Shown here one piece after another: positions 43,009 through 50,658 of a stretch of DNA of 64,000 bases. The stretch comes from Bartonella vinsonii subsp. vinsonii (GTDB taxonomy: Bacteria; Pseudomonadota; Alphaproteobacteria; Rhizobiales; Rhizobiaceae), in NCBI RefSeq assembly GCF_902825235.1, contig NZ_CADEAJ010000004.1, forward strand, positions 99,456 through 163,455. The letters run 5' to 3'. The notes beneath the pieces were generated by a model. That model saw only the letters and a program-made list of their open reading frames with translations, was not told where the DNA came from and ran no database searches. How positions within the stretch are numbered: the stretch's first letter is position 1; each line of letters starts with the position of its first letter. Both the position numbers and the translations under genes were made by a program.

Positions 43009-43435
43009 GTTTTACTCCATGTATGGTGCGAGCATTTTCATTGTGCTTAATTTGCTTTCTCAAATGCTTTAAGAACTCTTCAAGGGTCTCAGGATTTGAA
43101 TAGTCGATTTGCGGCTTTGTTTTTTTTTCGCATTCGAGAAAATATTGACGAACTTGTTTGCCTTTGGGACTAGCTTCACAAATGGCAATATGTTTAGCCA
43201 TGTCTAAAGTGAGATAGTATTCTATGCTTTTACGACCTACATTGTAGTCTCCTATTTTTTTAGGAAAACTGACAAAGTCAATATTTTCACGAAATTTATA
43301 TCTTTTAATACGATGTTTAATCCAATAGCTGAATTCAGACTTTATTTCTAAAAAGGTATGCAAGTCACGAGCACTCACAGTTTCAACTTTGTGATGTTTG
43401 ATTGTATAGTATTGAGTAGGAATAAGGCTTTTCAT
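43001..43435 (-). CDS. AntA/AntB-type antirepressor
   Basis: 144 residues with the AntA signature VSARDLHTFLEIKSEFSYWI, RYKFRENIDFVSF and YYLTLDMAKHIAICEASPKG. This domain is found at the N-terminus of phage P1 Ant-type antirepressors. Here it is a separate gene followed by the KilAC gene, as if Ant were split in two. Confidence 0.82.
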   Translation of the reverse strand: MKSLIPTQYYTIKHHKVETVSARDLHTFLEIKSEFSYWIKHRIKRYKFRENIDFVSFPKKIGDYNVGRKSIEYYLTLDMAKHIAICEASPKGKQVRQYFLECEKKTKPQIDYSNPETLEEFLKHLRKQIKHNENARTIHGVKHA

Positions 43436-43452
43436 ACAAATTATCCTCCTGC

Positions 43453-43818
43453 TTAAAATGCGAAAGTTAGCATTTGTTTTAAGATAACTACTTGGTTTCT
43501 ATGGGGTTCTGCTTCGAGGATTTGTTTTGCTGCGTAAATTTTGAAGTGATGACTATCCGTGTCATTGGGGTCGATTTCAGATTTTTTACAAACCTTGTTT
43601 CTCTTGCCTTCTCGTTTTGTATAGACGAAATGTACACCTTCTTTTAGATAAAGTTTTTCGACATGATCATTAAACCAAGTGTCAAAATCTTTTTCCAATT
43701 GTAAGTACTTATGCATTGCATGTGCATTGACCATTTTGACATAGCCTGTTTTGTCTTTCACTTCATCCTTAGGGATTAGATACTGTTCTTTCTCTTCATT
43801 AGAGTCATGTGTGTTCAT
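43453..43818 (-). CDS. AntA-like phage protein
   Basis: 121 residues from ATG 43818 behind AAGGGAAT. Central part VNAHAMHKYLQLEKDFDTWF and YLKEGVHFVYTKREGKRNK resembles the AntA domain; the C-terminal part (HFKIYAAKQILEAEPHRNQV) resembles its AKHIAICEA end. Probably a diverged antirepressor. Next gene in the operon is another AntA protein, 17 nt on. Confidence 0.65.
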   Translation of the reverse strand: MNTHDSNEEKEQYLIPKDEVKDKTGYVKMVNAHAMHKYLQLEKDFDTWFNDHVEKLYLKEGVHFVYTKREGKRNKVCKKSEIDPNDTDSHHFKIYAAKQILEAEPHRNQVVILKQMLTFAF

Positions 43819-43865
43819 AGGTTTATTCCCTTCGACTATTTGATAGGAGGAAAGAGGGGGCGTTA

Positions 43866-44288
43866 TTAAAAACGCCCTGTATAGTGAGGGTAGTTTGGAA
43901 TAACATCCCAAAGAGTTAAGCGGTGCTGCTCTTCATAAGTGCCGTAAATTTTATCCTGATATCGCTGCTCCTCGATTTCTTCTAAAAAAAAACTGTATGC
44001 TGTGCTGTGTAGAATAAAGTCGTGAGGTATTTTTCCATTTAAGCACTGCTCTTCAAATTCTTTAAGATAGAATTCGGCGATATCTTCAGAGATATCTTCA
44101 CAACGGTTAGTTTTTGGTTCGACGCGGAAGATTTGAACGGCATTATCGGTTTCATCGATAAAGTCGATAATGTCCTTTTCTTCGTAGAAAGGTCCAGATT
44201 TTGCAATGCTTTCACTTTCATCATCGCACATCACTAAAAGGATTTCATCTGATTTTATAAAGACAGGTTTGTCCACAACAGCCTCCAT
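43866..44288 (-). CDS. Acidic phage protein of unknown function
   Basis: About 140 residues from ATG 44288, or 154 if ATG 44330 is used. Rich in Asp and Glu (MCDDESESIA, EDISEDIAEFYLKEFEEQ), no known domain. It is the first gene left of the immunity region, so it would be the first product of the leftward early promoter. An acidic protein at that place could be a DNA mimic or an anti-host factor; this is a guess from position and charge. Confidence 0.6.
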   Translation of the reverse strand: MEAVVDKPVFIKSDEILLVMCDDESESIAKSGPFYEEKDIIDFIDETDNAVQIFRVEPKTNRCEDISEDIAEFYLKEFEEQCLNGKIPHDFILHSTAYSFFLEEIEEQRYQDKIYGTYEEQHRLTLWDVIPNYPHYTGRF

Positions 44289-44360
44289 ATCAAAATATTT
44301 AAATACATTTTGAAAAAAACGCCTTGACATAGGTTTTTTTTTTCGGGGTATGGTGTCTGT

Positions 44361-44411
44361 ATTTCATATTTTATGAATGACGTCAATAAAAAAATTCATA
44401 AAATATGAAAT
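44361..44411. promoter_or_regulatory. Left operator pair of the prophage repressor
   Basis: Two 18-bp sites, ATTTCATATTTTATGAAT (44361-44378) and ATTCATAAAATATGAAAT (44394-44411), are exact reverse complements, and each has its own dyad TTCAT-ATGAA. A minus-strand TTGACG (44386-44381) lies between them as a possible -35 box for the leftward operon. Confidence 0.75.
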
Positions 44412-44494
44412 TTATATTGAGTATAAATTTATTATGGATAAAATAATGTTAGAAAAATTTTGGAATTATGGAGATAAAAAAGTAATGGCTGCTA

Positions 44495-44830
44495 TTATCT
44501 TTTGTCTAAAGAGCAGGAATTTTGAAGAATCGTTAAAACAGCTTTCTGAACTTCAGGATTTGCTTGATAATAAAGACGAATAAATTGTTCAGATTCTTTG
44601 ATTAAGAAAGGCGGGACCTCACCAAAAAAATCAATAATTCTTATGAGTTCAGTTGCTTTTATTAACCTAGGTTTTATTGATTTCTTTTTACCCGTTGTAC
44701 CTGAATTATTGATCATACTAGTTAAAGTAGATGGTAATACCCCCAAATGCTGGGCTAGCATTTTTTTGCTACCATGTCCATTTTTGGCTAATTGCTCTTT
44801 AAGCCATGCTTTTAACTGATCCGATTCCAT
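44495..44830 (-). CDS. Phage repressor, short helix-turn-helix type
   Basis: 111 residues. Helix-turn-helix at about 10-45 (WLKEQLAKNGHGSKKMLAQ, LGVLPSTLTSMIN), a basic stretch GKKKSIKPR, then a helical C-terminus (PEVQKAVLTILQNS). It lacks the peptidase domain of LexA-cleaved CI repressors, which fits control by the antirepressors of this prophage. It faces the Cro-like gene and is flanked by four operator-like sites. Name of the phage role is inferred from layout. Confidence 0.8.
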   Translation of the reverse strand: MESDQLKAWLKEQLAKNGHGSKKMLAQHLGVLPSTLTSMINNSGTTGKKKSIKPRLIKATELIRIIDFFGEVPPFLIKESEQFIRLYYQANPEVQKAVLTILQNSCSLDKR

Positions 44831-44843
44831 AGGAATAAGGCTC

Positions 44844-44915
44844 TTTCATATCAAATGAAAAATCAATAAAAAAAAACTGAATTTTTTTCTTGATAAAATT
44901 CAGATAATGTGAAAT
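44844..44915. promoter_or_regulatory. Right operator pair between repressor and Cro-like gene
   Basis: TTTCATATCAAATGAAA (44844-44860) and ATTCAGATAATGTGAAAT (44898-44915) match the left operators in the outer TTCA/TGAA arms and spacing. They lie in the 94-nt divergent gap; GATAAT (44903-44908) inside the second is a likely -10 box, so the Cro-like mRNA may be nearly leaderless. Confidence 0.75.
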
Positions 44916-44924
44916 TTTATTATT

Positions 44925-45272
44925 ATGAAAAAAGAACCTGCGTATACCATAATAAAATATTTAGGCGGTGCTATTAATGTTTCACGCGTTTTACAGAAAT
45001 GTAAGGGTGCTGTTTATCGCATTACTTATTCCAAAGAAAAAGGTGGTGCTAATGGATTATTTCCTGCGGTTTATCAGGCACAATTACTAAACTATGCACG
45101 TGATCATGGCATAGATTTACGTCCAGATGATTTCTTTTATCCTGAACGCTTGCAGAGATTAATGCAAGAGAGCAAAGCTCACACAAAAAAGAGATTTACA
45201 AATAGCTCTTCTGTTTACACCCCGCGTTGTGATGAAAACGACGCGCTACAATCATTAGGGGGAGTAAAATGA
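44925..45272 (+). CDS. Cro/YdaS-like DNA-binding protein
   Basis: 115 residues. The first 70 resemble the Cro/YdaS antirepressor-type helix-turn-helix: IIKYLGGAINVSRVLQKC, AVYRITYSKEKGG and the closing GIDLRPDDFF. The C-terminal 45 residues are hydrophilic. It is transcribed away from the repressor and opens the rightward operon. No ribosome site is visible before ATG 44925. Confidence 0.72.
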   Translation: MKKEPAYTIIKYLGGAINVSRVLQKCKGAVYRITYSKEKGGANGLFPAVYQAQLLNYARDHGIDLRPDDFFYPERLQRLMQESKAHTKKRFTNSSSVYTPRCDENDALQSLGGVK

Positions 45273-45577
45273 AAGAAGCGCATAAGAACGATGCTGGGAA
45301 GTCACGTGTAGAACTTATACCGCCATCAACACTGATTGAAATCGGTCGTGTTTTAGAATTTGGCGCAAAGAAATATGGAGCAAACAATTGGCGTAATGGC
45401 ATAGATTGGAGCCGGTTGCACGGTGCTGCTTTGCGTCATTTATTAGCATGGTTTGATGGAGAGAGTAAGGATGTTGAGAGTGGTTTATCACACTTGGCGC
45501 ATGCGGCTTGTTGCATTCTTTTTTTAATGGAAAGCGAAGCAAAACAGATAGGTCATGACGACCGCCCGAACAGTTAA
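45269..45577 (+). CDS. DUF5664 phage protein (dATP/dGTP diphosphohydrolase-like)
   Basis: 102 residues with the family pattern NDAGKSRVELIPPSTL, GRVLEFGAKKYGANNW, AALRHLLAWFDGE and ESGLSHLAHAACC. Members are MazG-like nucleotide hydrolases of phages; some remove dATP or dGTP for modified-base synthesis. His and Asp/Glu residues of the helical metal site are visible. Overlaps the Cro-like gene by 4 nt (ATGA). Confidence 0.75.
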   Translation: MKEAHKNDAGKSRVELIPPSTLIEIGRVLEFGAKKYGANNWRNGIDWSRLHGAALRHLLAWFDGESKDVESGLSHLAHAACCILFLMESEAKQIGHDDRPNS

Positions 45578-45589
45578 AGGAGAAACAAA

Positions 45590-46792
45590 ATGGGTTTGAA
45601 TGAAATTTTATTAATAGCGGTGATTTCAGTCTTGCTTTTAGGCGGGGTCATATTTCGTTTTGCGTTGCATTATCGCAACCAAGTTAAAGCTCTTAAAGAG
45701 CGCGTTACCAATCTTAAAGAAGAACTCAAAGAGAGAAAGAGTGAGTTTGCAGAGGAAAGCAAGCAGATAATTGATGAGTGTAATAAGGATATTGAAACAC
45801 GCGATAAGACCATTACAGAATTAAAACAAGATATTAAGCATGATGGTGAGGTGATTAGATCACGCAACGAGGAGATTTCAAGGCTAAAACAAGAGCTTAA
45901 GCAGCATGATGAGGTGATTAAAGCACGCGATAAGACCATTACAGAATTAAAACAAGATATTGAGCATGATGGTGAGGTGCTTCTTTCACGTGACGAAGAA
46001 ATTGAAAAACTGAAACAAAGAATAGATCAGTATGATGAAGCGCACACACGGAAAAATGGAATTATAAAGACACTAGAAGGAGATGTTAGATCACGTGACA
46101 AGGAAATTGAAGTACTGAAACAGCAAATTAAGCAGTGTAACGATACGATTAAACTTGCAGAGGAAATTGATCCAACTAAGAAATATAAACTCACTGGTGA
46201 AATCAAGGAATATAAACTCAATGGTGCGAAAGATGATTGTGTTCATATTTTGCATCGGATTCGTGCATTAAAAAACTTTGGAGCTGTAAAAAAAGGTGAT
46301 TTAGGGGGCTGGATAGCGAAAGAGGGGAACCTTAGTCATGAGGGCGATTGTTGGGTTGGGGGCGAGGCTATGGTTTTTAGCAATGCTCTGGTTTACTGCA
46401 ATGCTGTAGTTTATGATAAAGCACAGGCTTATGGAAAAGCAACCATTGGTGGTAGTTCCAAGGTTTATGGGAATGCGCATGTGTATGAAAATGCGGAGGT
46501 TTGGGGCTCATCACAGGTTTATGGCGATGCCCGAGTTCACGGATATGCTACCGTTGCGAAGGATGCGCAGGTTTATGGCAAAGCACAAGTTTATGGCGAG
46601 GCATTAATTTCCGGTTCTGCAAAGATTTATGATAATGCCAAAGTTTACGATAATGCATATGTATATGATAACGCGACTGTTTGTGGTGATGCACGTGTTA
46701 CTACAGAAAGTATTGGCGGCGGTACTTTAGTACAAGGCAAAGAAGTGTCTGTTGATAATAAAAATCTCTCTTCTGAGAAGAAAAGTAAGTGA
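45590..46792 (+). CDS. Membrane-anchored coiled-coil/beta-helix fusion protein B
   Basis: 400 residues in three parts. A membrane span at about 5-25 (ILLIAVISVLLLGGVIF); a long coiled coil at about 30-190, which contains a 42-residue duplication (DKTITELKQDI twice, 126 bp apart at 45804 and 45930); then the full YdcK-like module: KKYKLTGE, RIRALKNFGAVKKGDLGG, NLSHEGDCW and VYGxA coils to the end. The only copy of the family with a membrane anchor here. GGAGAAAC precedes ATG 45590. Confidence 0.82.
   Translation: MGLNEILLIAVISVLLLGGVIFRFALHYRNQVKALKERVTNLKEELKERKSEFAEESKQIIDECNKDIETRDKTITELKQDIKHDGEVIRSRNEEISRLKQELKQHDEVIKARDKTITELKQDIEHDGEVLLSRDEEIEKLKQRIDQYDEAHTRKNGIIKTLEGDVRSRDKEIEVLKQQIKQCNDTIKLAEEIDPTKKYKLTGEIKEYKLNGAKDDCVHILHRIRALKNFGAVKKGDLGGWIAKEGNLSHEGDCWVGGEAMVFSNALVYCNAVVYDKAQAYGKATIGGSSKVYGNAHVYENAEVWGSSQVYGDARVHGYATVAKDAQVYGKAQVYGEALISGSAKIYDNAKVYDNAYVYDNATVCGDARVTTESIGGGTLVQGKEVSVDNKNLSSEKKSK
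45801..45980 (+). repeat. 126-bp period direct repeat in the coiled coil
   Basis: About 55 bp starting GCGATAAGACCATTACAG at 45801 recurs from 45927 with a single visible change (AAG to GAG). It encodes matching coiled-coil blocks and could expand or contract by slippage. Confidence 0.8.
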
Positions 46793-46802
46793 GGAGAGAA
46801 AG

Positions 46803-47033
46803 ATGAGTTTAGTAGCAATTGTTACGTTTTTTACTACCAATGCGGTTATGTTCTTTTGTGTTATCGCTATGTTCTTTTTTGTTTTGCTGTACCGCAATAG
46901 AGAACACGATTTCAAAACAGAACTGAAGGAAAAAGATAGATTAATTGTACAGTTAAATACGTCAATTGAAGAGTTGGAACAGAAAGTACAAGAAAGAAGA
47001 GTTATAGCAACCTTTGGAGGTTATGATTCATGA
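46803..47033 (+). CDS. Small membrane coiled-coil phage protein
   Basis: 76 residues from ATG 46803 behind GGAGAG. One membrane span (about 5-32, TTNAVMFFCVIAMFFFVLL), then LYRNREHDFKTELKEKD and a coiled coil. It resembles the first 60 residues of the fusion protein just upstream, without the beta-helix, and could pair with it through the coiled coil. Function unknown. Confidence 0.65.
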   Translation: MSLVAIVTFFTTNAVMFFCVIAMFFFVLLYRNREHDFKTELKEKDRLIVQLNTSIEELEQKVQERRVIATFGGYDS

Positions 47034-47119
47034 AACAAAACAAACTACTAAACATTTTTATCTTCCCGCCCTAATAGGAGAGAAGATAAGAAAAACCTAA
47101 TTATCAATCTATAAAACTA

Positions 47120-47752
47120 TCACCGTTGATGATTTAATCCTCGAAAAAAGTTGGGCCAAAAGCGAACTTCAAGTGTGGAATGTGGGTCATATGATGAAGT
47201 ATGTTCTAAGATAAAGATAGGAATGGATAGCTTATCATAATCTTTTGTTTCTACAGGGCGAATTTTTAATTCCCAACGGAACCTATGTCCGCCATTCACT
47301 GTAAATAGATCAATACCTTTTTTAAATACTTCGTTTTGGATGACAGGATTTTTTGCAATAGGATTTATTAAATCGATACATTTTGGAGATGTTTCAAGAC
47401 GGTCTTTTGAAAAGCTTTGAGAGTATGGATAAAGGGCTGGATATAATGCTTCAACGAATTTGAAAGGGCTATTTTCATCTATTCGTATATAGTTCATTTT
47501 CATTGGTCGATCTATGGGGTTTTTGATGGAAAATTCTATGAGAATGCCTTCTGGTGATAAATCTTTAGAGTTAAGATCAAAGATCTCAACTTCCATCTTC
47601 GGTCCTAAACCTTGTGCTATGTTTTCTGTCCACAAAGTTTCTAAGGAATTTCTTATCATTTCGGTAAGGTCTTTTTTCAATACACTTTGTTTTTTTAATG
47701 CTGCGAGTTCTCTTTTAATGTTAGCCAATTCATTTGCAAAATTTTCTTGCAT
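47120..47752 (-). CDS. Hypothetical protein, accessory
   Basis: 210 residues from ATG 47752. The first 40 are helical (ANELANIKRELAALKKQSV). The rest looks like a beta-sandwich (PEGILIEFSIKNPIDRPMKM, HRFRWELKIRPVETKDYD). No recognised domain. It is the only leftward gene within the rightward phage block, with a 75-nt divergent promoter gap to the resolvase gene, so it may be a later insertion (moron-like). Confidence 0.6.
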   Translation of the reverse strand: MQENFANELANIKRELAALKKQSVLKKDLTEMIRNSLETLWTENIAQGLGPKMEVEIFDLNSKDLSPEGILIEFSIKNPIDRPMKMNYIRIDENSPFKFVEALYPALYPYSQSFSKDRLETSPKCIDLINPIAKNPVIQNEVFKKGIDLFTVNGGHRFRWELKIRPVETKDYDKLSIPIFILEHTSSYDPHSTLEVRFWPNFFRGLNHQR

Positions 47753-47827
47753 ACTTCTTACACCCTTCTTTCCTTCATTTTGGGAAAAAAACACCCCTAT
47801 AAAACACGTTTTGTATGGAGCGGGGCG

Positions 47828-48301
47828 GTGATTAACACGATTCTTTGTTTTGATCTAGGTACAAAAACGGGGTGGGCGATACGTGGTGTGGATGGCCACA
47901 TTTTCAGTGGCACGGCGAATTTTCAAACGAGCCGTTTTGAAGGGGGAGGGATGCGTTATTTTCGTTTTAATAAATGGCTTACAGAAATGAAGATGACATC
48001 GGGGAATATTGACGCGGTGTATTTTGAGGAGGTGAGGCGTCATGTTGGTACGGATGCAGCGCATGTTTACGGTGGTTTTTTAGCAACTTTAACGGCGTGG
48101 TGTGAAAACAATCAAATACCCTATGAGGGCATTCCGGTTGGTACAATAAAGAAGGCAGCAACAGGCAAGGGGAATGCGTCGAAAGAAGAGATGATACAGG
48201 CGATGCGTGCAAAAGGGCACAATCCCAAAGATGATAATGAAGCGGATGCTTTAGCGATTTTACATTTAATTAAAAGGAAGGAGATTGGGGATGTCCAATA
48301 G
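47828..48301 (+). CDS. RuvC-like Holliday-junction resolvase
   Basis: About 157 residues from GTG 47828, with GGAG 7 nt before it. RNase H-fold acidic residues: Asp in ILCFDLGTKTGW, Glu in AVYFEEVRRH, and the final acidic set in NPKDDNEADALAILHL. GIPVGTIKKAATGKGNASK is typical of the phage RuvC-like branch. Resolves recombination intermediates before packaging. Overlaps the next gene by 11 nt. Confidence 0.82.
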   Translation: MINTILCFDLGTKTGWAIRGVDGHIFSGTANFQTSRFEGGGMRYFRFNKWLTEMKMTSGNIDAVYFEEVRRHVGTDAAHVYGGFLATLTAWCENNQIPYEGIPVGTIKKAATGKGNASKEEMIQAMRAKGHNPKDDNEADALAILHLIKRKEIGDVQ

Positions 48302-48668
48302 AAATAAGTTTGTAACAATTAATATAGAGAAGTGGCTTCTTGACCTTGCTGATTTGCCTCCTGCTGAGGGTAACATTTACATGAGGTTGCGATTGAAAAT
48401 GTTACACACCGGCAAGCCTCTTCCGGATAATTTACGGGCATTGGCAGCATTAGCTAGCTGTTCAGTTAATGAACTTGAGGATGCATTAGATCTTTTATTG
48501 GAAACTGGACATATCATCCGTCAAGATGATGGTCATTTGTGGAATCTCGATCTTGAAAAGGAACTTAAAGATAGCAATGAAAAATTAAATAAGTCTTCAG
48601 AAAGAGCAAGGAAAGCGGCGGAGGCAAGATGGCATAAGCATAAAGAGGAGGTAAAGGATGTCAACTAA
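48291..48668 (+). CDS. DUF1376-type phage replication protein, copy 1
   Basis: 125 residues from ATG 48291 (AAGGAGA upstream). Begins with INIEKWLLDLADLPPAEGNI, then a winged-helix-like body (LRALAALASCSVNELEDAL, GHIIRQDDGHLWN) and a basic tail (RARKAAEARWHKHKE). DUF1376 domains are found in phage replication-initiation proteins. First of three overlapping paralogues. Confidence 0.75.
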   Translation: MSNRNKFVTINIEKWLLDLADLPPAEGNIYMRLRLKMLHTGKPLPDNLRALAALASCSVNELEDALDLLLETGHIIRQDDGHLWNLDLEKELKDSNEKLNKSSERARKAAEARWHKHKEEVKDVN

Positions 48669-49005
48669 ATTAGCATGGGTTCGTTGTTTTCCTTCTGATT
48701 GGATATCTGATGCTAGTGGAATGACGTCACATCAAATATCAACTTATATGATGTTGATATTACTTATGTATAAGAAGAGAGAGCCAATTCTTGAGAATGT
48801 CTCTATATTAGCACGTATTTCTGGTTGCTCAGTAAAAGCCTTTAATAAAGCGCTAGATTTTTTATTAAGTGATGAGAGGCTAATACGTTTAGAAGATGGT
48901 CGATTATGGAGTTTACAAGTTGAAGAAGAGCTTGAATCGCTTAGCCAAGAGCTAGGTCTTTATTCTCTTACTAATGAAGCCAAGGAGGGTAATTATGTCA
49001 ACTAA
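48658..49005 (+). CDS. DUF1376-type phage protein, copy 2
   Basis: 115 residues: VRCFPSDWISDASGMTSHQI, LARISGCSVKAFNKALDFLL and LIRLEDGRLWSLQVEEE. More diverged than copies 1 and 3, and without the basic tail. Overlaps copy 1 by 11 nt and copy 3 by 11 nt, so the three are translationally coupled. Confidence 0.72.
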   Translation: MSTKLAWVRCFPSDWISDASGMTSHQISTYMMLILLMYKKREPILENVSILARISGCSVKAFNKALDFLLSDERLIRLEDGRLWSLQVEEELESLSQELGLYSLTNEAKEGNYVN

Positions 49006-50092
49006 GTTGCCATGGACGAGGCTTTTTGCAGACAAGTGGCTACTTGATCTTGCTTGTTTACCCGCAATTGAAGGCAATGTTTATATGCGATTGCGATTGC
49101 AAATGTTGCGCACTAGAGAGCCTCTTGTAAATGATGCGCAAATATTATCTCATTTTACGTGTTGTTCAGTAAAAAGATTTCAGAAGGCATTAGATTACTT
49201 ATTTAGATCTGGACATATTGTTCTTTCAGAAGATGGTCATTTGTGGTGTCCAGATGTTGAAGAAGAATTAAAAAATTCAGACGAAACTTTAAATAAGTTT
49301 GCAGAAAGAGCAGCAAAAGCCGCCAATACGAGGAAACATAAAAATCAAGAAGATTCTTTAAGAAAGCCTCAAGATTCTTTAAGAAGTCTTGAAGATTCTT
49401 CAAGAGGTCTTCAAGATTCTTCAAGAGGGTACAATAACAATAACATTAACATATATAATAAAAAAACTAACACTATCGTGTTAGCAAAAAAAGAAATCGC
49501 TTCTGAAAATTTAGAAACGAACGATTTGGTTGACGAGCCAACTGAGGTTCGTGATTGCGAAAGCCAACCAGAGCAAATCGCAACGGTATCTGAAAACCAA
49601 CCTCCCATTCACGAGCAAGAGAATGTTTCCCAAAAAGCAAAACGAGCGAAAGCTAATCGCGGTTGTCGATTGCCAGATGATTTCGAACCTGATTACGATT
49701 TCGCAATTGCAGAGGGCTTGCCTCCGGAGCGTGTGAAAGTCGAGATGGCCAAATTTCGAGATTATTGGAAAGCCAAGACAGGCAAGGATGCAACCAAGAT
49801 CGATTGGCAAGCAACGTGGAGAAACTGGGTAAGAAATTCAAAAGATCATAAAGTCAATAAACAAGGTGGTAATTATGGAAAATTCACTCCGAAAACTTTC
49901 ACAGAACAACTTGCAGAAGGATTTAGCGAACTCAGAAATCATCTCGCATCTAGACAAGATTATCGAGATGATCAGTCCGGGGTATCCATTGATGCTGAAG
50001 ACTGGGAGTACATTGACGAAACAGGAGGAGGAACAGACCTTAGATGCTTGCAATCGTCTGGAAACCTTGCTTTCTGTGAAAGCTTCAGTTGA
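48995..50092 (+). CDS. DUF1376-type phage replication protein, copy 3 with long C-terminus
   Basis: 365 residues from ATG 48995 behind AGGAGGG. The N-terminal 95 residues follow copy 1. Then a short tandem repeat of the type QDSLRSLEDSSRG (49350-49430), a low-complexity linker, and a C-terminal domain (GCRLPDDFEPDYDFAIAEGL, WQATWRNWVRN) common in phage replication initiators. The last 70 codons are overlapped by another frame (49875-50498); the final segment after about 350 looks non-native. Confidence 0.78.
   Translation: MSTKLPWTRLFADKWLLDLACLPAIEGNVYMRLRLQMLRTREPLVNDAQILSHFTCCSVKRFQKALDYLFRSGHIVLSEDGHLWCPDVEEELKNSDETLNKFAERAAKAANTRKHKNQEDSLRKPQDSLRSLEDSSRGLQDSSRGYNNNNINIYNKKTNTIVLAKKEIASENLETNDLVDEPTEVRDCESQPEQIATVSENQPPIHEQENVSQKAKRAKANRGCRLPDDFEPDYDFAIAEGLPPERVKVEMAKFRDYWKAKTGKDATKIDWQATWRNWVRNSKDHKVNKQGGNYGKFTPKTFTEQLAEGFSELRNHLASRQDYRDDQSGVSIDAEDWEYIDETGGGTDLRCLQSSGNLAFCESFS
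49350..49430 (+). repeat. Short tandem repeat, about 18-21 bp
   Basis: Repeats of AAGATTCTTCAAGAGG and AAGATTCTTTAAGAAG encode a Gln/Glu-Asp-Ser-Leu/Ser-Arg linker inside DUF1376 copy 3. Likely to vary in number by slippage. Confidence 0.7.
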
Positions 50093-50498
50093 GGAGATTG
50101 AGAAAGCTTCTTTTCTGCTTTCAAGCATGAGAGTACCTGCGAATACGGATTCCAAAGCCGTCGTTTTATCCTATGGCATGTTGCTGGACCGCATTTCGTC
50201 ATATGCCTTGAAAAAGGGTGTTGAAGATATCGTAACTGGACAAGCAAATGGGATATCAAAAACATTTATGCCAACTTGCGGAGAGCTATTAGCTTATTGC
50301 CAAAGCATAGAAAACACCCTTCTTTCAAAAGCCGGAAGTGTACGGAGAGCAATTGAAAACACGCGTGAAAAGGCAATGAAAGAAAAAACAGCGAAAGAGC
50401 ATTTTAGACCCCTAACTCTTGTTCACAAGCAAGATCTTGAAAAAGTTTTGAGTGGAATAGGGAGCGTCGTGAAGAACATTGAAGAGATAGCCAAGTAG
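49875..50498 (+). CDS. Helical phage protein overlapping the replication gene
   Basis: 207 residues from ATG 49875, 5 nt after AAGGTGG, an excellent ribosome site. Mostly helical (EEEQTLDACNRLETLLSV, CGELLAYCQSIENTLLS). No known domain. The first 218 nt lie inside DUF1376 copy 3 in another frame; both frames have plausible codon use, so a true overlap or a late frameshift in copy 3 are both possible. Confidence 0.65.
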   Translation: MENSLRKLSQNNLQKDLANSEIISHLDKIIEMISPGYPLMLKTGSTLTKQEEEQTLDACNRLETLLSVKASVEEIEKASFLLSSMRVPANTDSKAVVLSYGMLLDRISSYALKKGVEDIVTGQANGISKTFMPTCGELLAYCQSIENTLLSKAGSVRRAIENTREKAMKEKTAKEHFRPLTLVHKQDLEKVLSGIGSVVKNIEEIAK

Positions 50499-50541
50499 AG
50501 ATGATTTTGTGTTTAGATATGCGTTTAAATCGATAAAAATG

Positions 50542-50612
50542 GATCATACAAAGCGATTTAAAAACTTTTTGATACCAAACCACATAGGGAATTAAAAACG
50601 CTTTGTACGATC
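50542..50612. repeat. Inverted repeat in the gap after 50498
   Basis: GATCATACAAAGCG (50542-50555) pairs with CGCTTTGTACGATC (50599-50612) with one mismatch and a 43-nt loop. Too far from a T-run to be a simple terminator; possibly a leader structure of the next gene. Confidence 0.55.
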
Positions 50613-50658
50613 AAATTTGAGGCAAATAGACCAATTGGTAAAATTAAGGACTAAAAGC

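Noticed and set aside
44377..44583. 68-codon plus-strand frame overlapping the 3 prime end of the repressor
   Set aside because: It begins inside the left operators, has no ribosome site and overlaps the repressor gene by 89 nt. A plus-strand TTGACA at 44324 has a 19-nt spacer to TATGGT, too weak to rescue it.
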